Origin: B8-G4 sp033720735
GTDB taxonomy: Bacteria; Bacteroidota; Bacteroidia; Chitinophagales; Saprospiraceae
DNA: 10,657 nucleotides
Assembly (NCBI GenBank): GCA_033720735.1
Contig: JAWWBX010000134.1
Span: 1-10,657, forward strand
Direction of reading: 5' to 3'
Shown in pieces: positions 1 through 4,681 of the stretch (position 1 is the first letter of the stretch; every line of letters starts with the position of its first letter). Both the position numbers and the translations under genes were made by a program. The notes below the pieces were generated by a model. That model had not been told where the DNA came from. It was given only the letters and a program-made list of their open reading frames with translations, and did no database searches.

Positions 1-1
1 C

Positions 2-202
2 GATGGCACCATCCAGCCCAATGGCCTGCACAACGTGGCGAATTGGCCGGGCACCGGTACCGAAGGGGCGTCTGGCTATCGCGGTGGCAGCTGGGACGGC
101 GGCATTTTTACGTGCCGGATCGCCGACCGGCAGTCTTCCGCGCTGACGTCCAATCCCACCAACGGCCTGGTCGGGATCAGGGGGTGCCGGACCGCCGAAT
201 AG
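2..202 (+). CDS. C-terminal end of a SUMF1/FGE-like domain protein (5' partial)
   Basis: An open frame enters from the left edge and ends at TAG 200-202, giving the last 66 residues. Near the start it reads GYRGGSWDGG, then CRIADRQSSA, and it ends GLVGIRGCRTAE. This order (G-x-RGGSW, a D-R segment, then G-x-RG-x-R close to the C-terminus) is the usual ending of the formylglycine-generating-enzyme/SUMF1 fold, which Bacteroidota often carry on exported proteins. Most members are not proven sulfatase activators, so no enzymatic role can be claimed from this fragment. The core, including any metal-binding cysteines, lies outside the window. The next gene starts 7 bases downstream on the same strand, so the two are probably co-transcribed. 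An alternative is a fibre or receptor-binding domain of similar fold. The overlapping frame-1 reading from base 43 is judged spurious because it runs through this ending and into the next gene. Confidence 0.62.
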   Translation, partial: DGTIQPNGLHNVANWPGTGTEGASGYRGGSWDGGIFTCRIADRQSSALTSNPTNGLVGIRGCRTAE

Positions 203-209
203 TCGAGAG

Positions 210-1325
210 GTGCACCCATATGCGTTGTACATATCGCTTCTCATCTTCTTTTCTATCGCGCCCGGCGGCAGTGTGTCCGGCCAGTACACAGGCGGCGCGG
301 GCGACGGGCATGAGATGGGCGGGATCGTACAGTCAAGACTGAATGGCAGTCAGCCCAACACGATCCCCATGTATGTGGGTGGCCCCGGTGACGGGCACAC
401 CTTTGGCCAGGCGGCAAGCTCCCTGGCCGGAGGTGACGTGACGATGATGTACTCCGGCGCCTCCGGAGATGGACATGACCAGGGCAGCTTTGCCGGCGCG
501 CTGGATGGTCAGAGTACGCTGGCACTCTACCGCGGTGGAGATGGCGATGGATTTGACAAAGGCAGCTTTGCCGGGGTGCTTGATGGGTTCGGGATGGTGG
601 CGCTGTTCAATGGTGGTACGGGAGACGGCTACAGCGATGACAGCTTTGCCGGCGCGCTGGACGGCACGGCCCTGGCAGCCTTGTTTGCAGGTGGCGCCGG
701 CGATGGCTTTAGTTCGCATGACTTTGCCGGACTCCTGGATGGCCCATCCGTAGCGATGCTTTATGGCGGTGGTAATGGGGATGGATTTGTCACGTCTGCA
801 CACCACGCTGCTCTGTCGGGTCAGAATATGGCCGCCCTTTACCGGGGTGGTCCGGGTGACGGCTACGACCAGAAGCAAAGTCAGATCATCATCCAGGCGG
901 CCGATTGCTCGATCGTGATCAACACCGACGACGACGGGTTTGGCTCTCTGCGCTATGCGGTGAACTGCGCACAACCAGGTGATACGATCTCATTCAGCCA
1001 TCTTCTGAATGGTGATACCATCACCCTGACCACCGGTGCCATCGATCTCTACAAGAACGTCAGCATCCTCGCAGAAGCAGACGATGACATGCACCTGGAT
1101 GCCTCCGGTGTGGTACGCAACTTTGATATCCTCCCCGGCACCCAGGTGGTGATCTCGGGATTGCAGATCATCGTGGGGAATGGAGCCGTCGGCGCCGGCA
1201 TCAAGAACGAGGGGCACCTCACGATCATTGACCTGACCATGATCAATCCATATGGTACGTCATCGCTCGCGACCACATCGGGGAGTCAACTGACGGTACA
1301 GGGTGTTTGTTATCTCATCGAATAA
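210..1325 (+). CDS. exported YxGGxGDG-repeat protein with short beta-helix domain
   Basis: The 371-residue product starts at GTG 210; no ATG lies in this frame before the signal peptide, and the ATG at 220 is in another frame. Residues about 6-24 form a hydrophobic signal peptide (ISLLIFFSIA core), so the protein should be exported. Residues 26-220 contain eight units beginning Y/F-x-G-G/A-x-G-D-G, at residues 26, 55, 81, 107, 133, 159, 185 and 211. The last seven are exactly 26 residues apart, and middle units also share SFAGxLDG and a closing hydrophobic-Leu. Residues 233-350 resemble the first rungs of a pectin-lyase-type beta-helix (GSLRYAV, GDTISF, then VVISGLQI and GAGIKNEGHLTI), with Cys233 and Cys253 as a possible disulfide. 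Only a few rungs are present and no type IX sorting domain is visible. YxGGxGDG units recur in Bacteroidota surface proteins, but I know of no established function. It is likely in an operon with the SUMF1-like gene. A structural, adhesive or metal-binding surface role is only inferred. Confidence 0.85.
   Translation: MHPYALYISLLIFFSIAPGGSVSGQYTGGAGDGHEMGGIVQSRLNGSQPNTIPMYVGGPGDGHTFGQAASSLAGGDVTMMYSGASGDGHDQGSFAGALDGQSTLALYRGGDGDGFDKGSFAGVLDGFGMVALFNGGTGDGYSDDSFAGALDGTALAALFAGGAGDGFSSHDFAGLLDGPSVAMLYGGGNGDGFVTSAHHAALSGQNMAALYRGGPGDGYDQKQSQIIIQAADCSIVINTDDDGFGSLRYAVNCAQPGDTISFSHLLNGDTITLTTGAIDLYKNVSILAEADDDMHLDASGVVRNFDILPGTQVVISGLQIIVGNGAVGAGIKNEGHLTIIDLTMINPYGTSSLATTSGSQLTVQGVCYLIE
285..869 (+). 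repeat. eight 26-residue (78-bp) YxGGxGDG coding repeats
   Basis: These are degenerate tandem units inside the exported protein. The first spacing is 29 residues and the following six are all 26. Middle units (from residues 81, 107, 133 and 159) are closest to the consensus Y/F-x-G-G/A-x-G-D-G, four or five variable residues, then F-A-G-x-L-D-G. The first two and last two diverge, the usual pattern of old edge units around a more recently homogenised centre. Gly- and Asp-rich turns at a fixed period suggest a regular solenoid or a string of ion-binding loops, but this is not RTX or dockerin spacing. Confidence 0.85.
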
Positions 1326-1342
1326 GGCCCGTCCTGGCCTTA
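1323..1342. terminator. hairpin spanning both convergent stop codons (possible terminator)
   Basis: TAAGGCC at 1323-1329 and GGCCTTA at 1336-1342 form a perfect 7-bp stem with a 6-base loop. The outer TAA of the left arm is the stop of the repeat protein, and the outer TTA of the right arm is the stop of the opposing lipoprotein gene. Neither side has a T-tract, so it is not a classical rho-independent terminator. It may still act as a bidirectional transcript-end or decay-blocking structure. Confidence 0.4.
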
Positions 1343-1948
1343 CCATGCCCCTTCCCCATCGATCATAAAGTAGGTCTGCAGTGTCTGGACAGCTTTGTCA
1401 GTCAACTGCTCTGCGTCGAGCAGGAAGGAGGCTCCTGCAAACTGCAGATCGGCGAAGGTGCCTGTCGCAGCAAACAACGCAGTTTCAAGAACCAGTGCCT
1501 GATGCGGGCCATCATACGCAGCGATCGTTTCCGGCGGTCGTTGACCCGACAAGGTGAAATACAATGTTGCGCCGTTCAGATCAAAAACGCATTCAGCAAA
1601 CCCGTAGGCCGTGTGTGACCGTAAATCATATAACAATTGCAGGGTGGTCGTCGTATTGCCAAAATGATCGGTAAAGCCGATCCCTTCACCCGTGATCTCG
1701 ACAAGCGTCCCGCTGGTCGGATCCAACGCGTTCTCGGGTGTCTCATTATCGATATGGACCGGTGCCGCCCCTTCACCACCACGTAACATGGTTCGCGCGA
1801 TTTCAAATTCCATGATATTGTAAATCGCAAATGGCGACTGATCGCGCAGTTGCGTTGGCATATCGTCGATCGTCGTGGAGATGGAGTCGGTCTGGCAGCC
1901 GGAAAAAACAATGAAAGCCGACAGGGCAAAAAGTAGGATCAATTTCAT
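1340..1948 (-). CDS. small lipoprotein of unknown function
   Basis: The 202-residue product starts MKLILLFALSAFIVFSGC, a lipoprotein signal peptide with lipobox F-S-G-C and acylated Cys18, so it should be anchored in the envelope facing the periplasm or the cell surface. I do not recognise the mature domain. Residues about 75-185 are rich in alternating hydrophobic/polar strands (TLVEITGEGIGF, TLYFTLSG) and include ATGTFADLQFAGASF, faintly like the G-T-G-x-F-A-x-A-x-G-x-x-x-F motif of small beta-barrels of the dirigent/allene-oxide-cyclase type. That comparison is weak. The ATG follows an A-rich stretch with no clear Shine-Dalgarno, normal for Bacteroidota. A TAAGTTTG -7 element lies 53 bases upstream, so it probably has its own promoter although it follows the regulator gene on the same strand with a 177-base gap. 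The opposing gene ends 14 bases away. Confidence 0.82.
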   Translation of the reverse strand: MKLILLFALSAFIVFSGCQTDSISTTIDDMPTQLRDQSPFAIYNIMEFEIARTMLRGGEGAAPVHIDNETPENALDPTSGTLVEITGEGIGFTDHFGNTTTTLQLLYDLRSHTAYGFAECVFDLNGATLYFTLSGQRPPETIAAYDGPHQALVLETALFAATGTFADLQFAGASFLLDAEQLTDKAVQTLQTYFMIDGEGAW

Positions 1949-2001
1949 TTTATAAAGGATTACCAGGTGAACAACAAGAGGGTTTGTGTTAAACTTCGGG
2001 A

Positions 2002-2009
2002 CAAACTTA
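2002..2009 (-). promoter_or_regulatory. candidate Bacteroidota -7 promoter element (TAAGTTTG)
   Basis: Read on the minus strand this is TAAGTTTG, a full match to the Bacteroidota -7 consensus TAnnTTTG. It points toward the lipoprotein gene starting at 1948 and predicts a leader of roughly 46 bases. The best upstream TTG (2037-2039) is 27 bases away, longer than the usual spacing, so the -33 element is weak or absent. That would fit a promoter needing an activator. Confidence 0.5.
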
Positions 2010-2022
2010 TGGCGGTAGCGCG

Positions 2023-2057
2023 AGGTCAGAAAAGGTCAATTGACAAGACGGGTGACC
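2023..2057. promoter_or_regulatory. cluster of GGTCA half-sites with a 10-bp palindrome (possible operator)
   Basis: AGGTCA occurs at 2023-2028 and again at 2033-2038, exactly one helical turn apart. The second copy runs into a perfect palindrome GTCAATTGAC at 2035-2044, and an inverted half-site TGACC lies at 2053-2057. The cluster is 14-48 bases upstream of the TAAGTTTG element of the lipoprotein gene, where an activator would bind. The response regulator encoded just upstream on the same strand is an obvious candidate binder, but nothing in the sequence proves this. Confidence 0.35.
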
Positions 2058-2125
2058 TGGTGAGTTTCCGGCATTAAATGCTTGATATCGATGGCGTTGC
2101 CCCTCTGCCCGCGCAGGGTTGGAGC

Positions 2126-2746
2126 CTAACGGGACACGATCTCCCTGACCCGCGCGATCACGGCCGTGCGTGAATTGACCCCCAGCTTTCCGTATAGCCG
2201 CATCAGGTGGGTTTTCACGGTATTCACCGACACAAACAATGCCCCGGCCATCTCCGCATTGGATTTCCCCTCGAAAATGAGGTGCAAAACATCGCCTTCC
2301 CGGGCACTCAGGGGCTCTGCGAGATATTGATTCAAGCGAGACAGGTCAGGAAGGGCAAATGCTGCTTGCTTCTGCAGCCGTGCGTTGTACATGGCCACTT
2401 CCAGACCCGCAATCAACTCGCGCTCGGTAAAAGGTTTGACGATATATCCCGACGGTCTGGTCAGCTTGGCATTCTGCAGGGTCTGATCGTCGGCATGGGC
2501 GGTCAGATACAGGAAGGGGATGCGATAGCTGTCCCGGATCGTACGCCCGACATCGATCCCTTCAAACTTTCCATTCAGATTGATATCCAGCAGAGCCACA
2601 TCGAAGGGGTTGTCCGCGAGATATTTCAGCGCACTGTCTTTGGAGAACGCGACGGCCCGCACGTTGAAATCGGTAGGTGACAGCGCTTCGCGGATCATCT
2701 CCGCGACGAGTGCTTCATCTTCGACGACCAGGACCCGGATCGTCAT
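2126..2746 (-). CDS. NarL/LuxR-type response regulator
   Basis: The 206-residue product starts MTIRVLVVEDE. A longer frame runs upstream, but the ATG at 2746-2744 overlaps the kinase stop (TGA 2745-2743) as ATGA, which decides the start and implies translational coupling. Residues 1-120 are a receiver domain: acidic pocket Glu9/Asp10, phosphoacceptor Asp54 (ALLDINLNG), Thr82 (YLTAHADD) and Lys104 (GYIVKPF), all intact. Residues about 145-206 are a GerE/LuxR helix-turn-helix (LSAREGDVL, then NAEMAGALFVSVNTVKTHL). Phosphorylation by the adjacent HisKA_2 kinase should control dimerisation and DNA binding. HisKA_2 kinases of this type are often paired with such receivers, with either LytTR or LuxR outputs; here the output is LuxR. 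Its targets are unknown; the neighbouring lipoprotein and the S74 gene are natural candidates. A weak GC-rich hairpin (about 2101-2119) lies just after the stop, without a T-tract. Confidence 0.95.
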   Translation of the reverse strand: MTIRVLVVEDEALVAEMIREALSPTDFNVRAVAFSKDSALKYLADNPFDVALLDINLNGKFEGIDVGRTIRDSYRIPFLYLTAHADDQTLQNAKLTRPSGYIVKPFTERELIAGLEVAMYNARLQKQAAFALPDLSRLNQYLAEPLSAREGDVLHLIFEGKSNAEMAGALFVSVNTVKTHLMRLYGKLGVNSRTAVIARVREIVSR

Positions 2747-4629
2747 GCCGCCTGCTGCTTGTGCATGGTGAGCTTGACGCGGGTACCGTTGCCGTTCTGT
2801 ACACTCCATTCCGCGCCGATCCGCTCTGTCAGGATATTGATCAGCTTGTACCCGAAGTTGCCGGACTTGGTGGCATCAAACTCCCTTGGCAGACCCGTAC
2901 CATTGTCGGCCACTTCGAGGACCAGGTTGTCGTTCTCTTCACTGAGCCGTACGTCGATCTCGCCCTTGCGCCCGTCCCGGAAAGCGTGTTTCAGGGCATT
3001 GCTAATCAGTTCGTTGACGATCAGTGCGAGTGGCACCACAGTGTCCACATCCAGGCTGACGTCCTCGATCTGTTTGCGCAGGGCAATGCGCTCCTTCTCG
3101 ATATTGTACGAGGCAAACAGGTGATCGAACAGTTTGTCCAGGTAGTCCTTGATCTCGACGCCAAGGAGATCCTCGTCCTGGTAGAGATTCTGGTGCAACA
3201 TCGCCATAGACTGCACGCGGTTCTGACTTTCCTTGATCGCATCCTGGGCGGTCGGGTCATCGATCGACTTGCCCTGCAAATACAATAAAGCCGAGATCAT
3301 CTGGAGGTTGTTCTTAACACGGTGATGGATCTCGCGCAGAAGGATGTCTTTTTCCTTCAGTGCTTGCGAGATGATCGCATTCTTTTCACCCAATCGACGG
3401 TTTGAGCGTTGTTTGGTACGCACGGCGACCAGTGCGAGGATGGCAATCACCCCGATGGCCACCAGCCCCAGCAAGGTCAACAATTGTGAGCGTCGGGATT
3501 TTTCTAATTCCAATTCCTTGATCGCCAGAGCCTGCTCTTTTTGTGTTGTTTCATATTGCACTTCCAGATCCTGCAGTTGCCTGATCTTCTCCGCATCCCG
3601 GATGCTGTCACGGAGTGCAAACATGCGCTCATGTGCTGCCAATGCCTGCTCCGGATGACCGGCTTGCTTTAGCATCCGGTAAATATTGTTGAGCAGGCCA
3701 AACTGCAACGTAACGTCATTGGCCGATCTGGCAAGGGCCAGCGCCTTGTTGTAGTAATCGTTGGCTTCATCGTGTTTCCCCTGCAACAACGCCAGGTTGC
3801 CGAGCTTGCGATAACTGTCAAGCAGCGACATGGTATTCCTGTTTCTCTCATGATGCCCGAGGAATCGAAGAATGTCCGCTTCCTGCGCCGCCGGATCCGA
3901 ATCATCTCCTGGCAGATTGACATGTACCTCGTCTTCGAGAATGTTCACACCGCTTCTCGCCTTCTGCACCAGGTACTCCTCCTGCAAATTGGCGGCCTTC
4001 TCATCCCAGTTCCACAGGCGATAGGTATGCGCTACCATGTACAGTAAAAAGCGGTAATCCTGTGTGTTCTCAGCCGGACGCGTCACGTCAATGGCTTTGG
4101 TATAATACTGCGCAGCCTTCTCCCGCTCCCCAATACTCGTATAGACTTCGCCCATGTAGTAATAGGGGGACCAGATGCGATGCGGCGAACCGATCGCTTC
4201 CATCTGCGCGATCGCCTGATTCAGATAATGGAATGCCGAATCGTAGTTCAGGAGCTGCCGGTGATACCAGCCCTTCAGGTGCAACAGATGCCCGTGAAAT
4301 TCCGCATCCGCGACCTTGTCCAGCAAGGAAATCGCCGTATCGAGATGCGCGATCCCCTGCTGGTATGCAATCTGGTTGAATTGCTGGACGCTCAGCAGCT
4401 CGTGCACCCGTGCCAGTTTGCGGTGATTGCCAAGGTGTGCGGCCATGTCAGCGGCAGCCCGCAGATAGTACAGGCTACTGTCCTTGTTGACATATAGAGC
4501 ACGCCTTCCCTTGCGGATCAGCGCATCCAGCGGATCATCTTGTGCCTCCAGTGCGTGCACCGGGATCAGACACAGCAACGTGCTGATGGACAGAAGGAAT
4601 CCGACACGCTTCTTCATAGCGGAGTGCAT
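2743..4629 (-). CDS. TPR-containing HisKA_2 sensor histidine kinase
   Basis: The product is 628 residues from ATG 4629; the ATG at 4617 (MKKRVGF) would remove four residues and equally precedes the signal peptide (FLLSISTLLCLIPVHALEA). Residues about 30-340 are helical TPR-like repeats (for example YYYMGEVYTSIGEREKAAQYY near 156 and KLGNLALLQGKHDEANDYY near 275), predicted to sit in the periplasm. A charged coiled coil (about 345-380) leads into one membrane helix (about 383-403). The cytoplasmic part has a HisKA_2 dimerisation/phosphoacceptor motif EIHHRVKNNLQ with His436 the likely phosphorylated residue. The HATPase_c domain has N box NELISNALKHAF (Asn539, Asn544), G1 DNGTG (575-579) and G2 GNFG (590-593). 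All key residues are present, so it should be active. The TPRs may sense a periplasmic protein or peptide; the ligand is unknown. It overlaps the regulator gene by 4 bases and starts 52 bases after the S74 gene on the same strand. Confidence 0.95.
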   Translation of the reverse strand: MHSAMKKRVGFLLSISTLLCLIPVHALEAQDDPLDALIRKGRRALYVNKDSSLYYLRAAADMAAHLGNHRKLARVHELLSVQQFNQIAYQQGIAHLDTAISLLDKVADAEFHGHLLHLKGWYHRQLLNYDSAFHYLNQAIAQMEAIGSPHRIWSPYYYMGEVYTSIGEREKAAQYYTKAIDVTRPAENTQDYRFLLYMVAHTYRLWNWDEKAANLQEEYLVQKARSGVNILEDEVHVNLPGDDSDPAAQEADILRFLGHHERNRNTMSLLDSYRKLGNLALLQGKHDEANDYYNKALALARSANDVTLQFGLLNNIYRMLKQAGHPEQALAAHERMFALRDSIRDAEKIRQLQDLEVQYETTQKEQALAIKELELEKSRRSQLLTLLGLVAIGVIAILALVAVRTKQRSNRRLGEKNAIISQALKEKDILLREIHHRVKNNLQMISALLYLQGKSIDDPTAQDAIKESQNRVQSMAMLHQNLYQDEDLLGVEIKDYLDKLFDHLFASYNIEKERIALRKQIEDVSLDVDTVVPLALIVNELISNALKHAFRDGRKGEIDVRLSEENDNLVLEVADNGTGLPREFDATKSGNFGYKLINILTERIGAEWSVQNGNGTRVKLTMHKQQAA

Positions 4630-4681
4630 TCATTCTTTAAGTTAGGCATTCTGACCGCCATCTACACTCCTGCAGGGAATG

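Noticed and set aside
43..342. A 99-codon + strand frame spanning the end of the SUMF1-like gene and the start of the repeat gene
   Set aside because: It is Arg-rich with no domain, and both genes it overlaps are supported in other frames. The ATG at 220 belongs to it and not to the repeat protein.
285..869. A CRISPR array or non-coding satellite
   Set aside because: The 78-bp periodicity is fully in frame, diverged at DNA level and explained by the protein repeat; there are no identical repeats with unique spacers.
333..974. A 213-codon - strand open frame inside the repeat protein gene
   Set aside because: It is antisense to the 78-bp repeats and its apparent repeats simply reflect them; the + strand frame has a signal peptide and a recognisable domain order.
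2747..2809. An upstream extension of the response regulator by 21 residues
   Set aside because: It lies wholly within the kinase gene, and the ATGA overlap at 2743-2746 begins the canonical receiver domain (MTIRVLVVEDE).
4669..4676. The palindrome CCTGCAGG between the S74 and kinase genes
   Set aside because: An 8-bp palindrome in GC-rich DNA is expected by chance, does not extend further, and has no promoter element placed around it.
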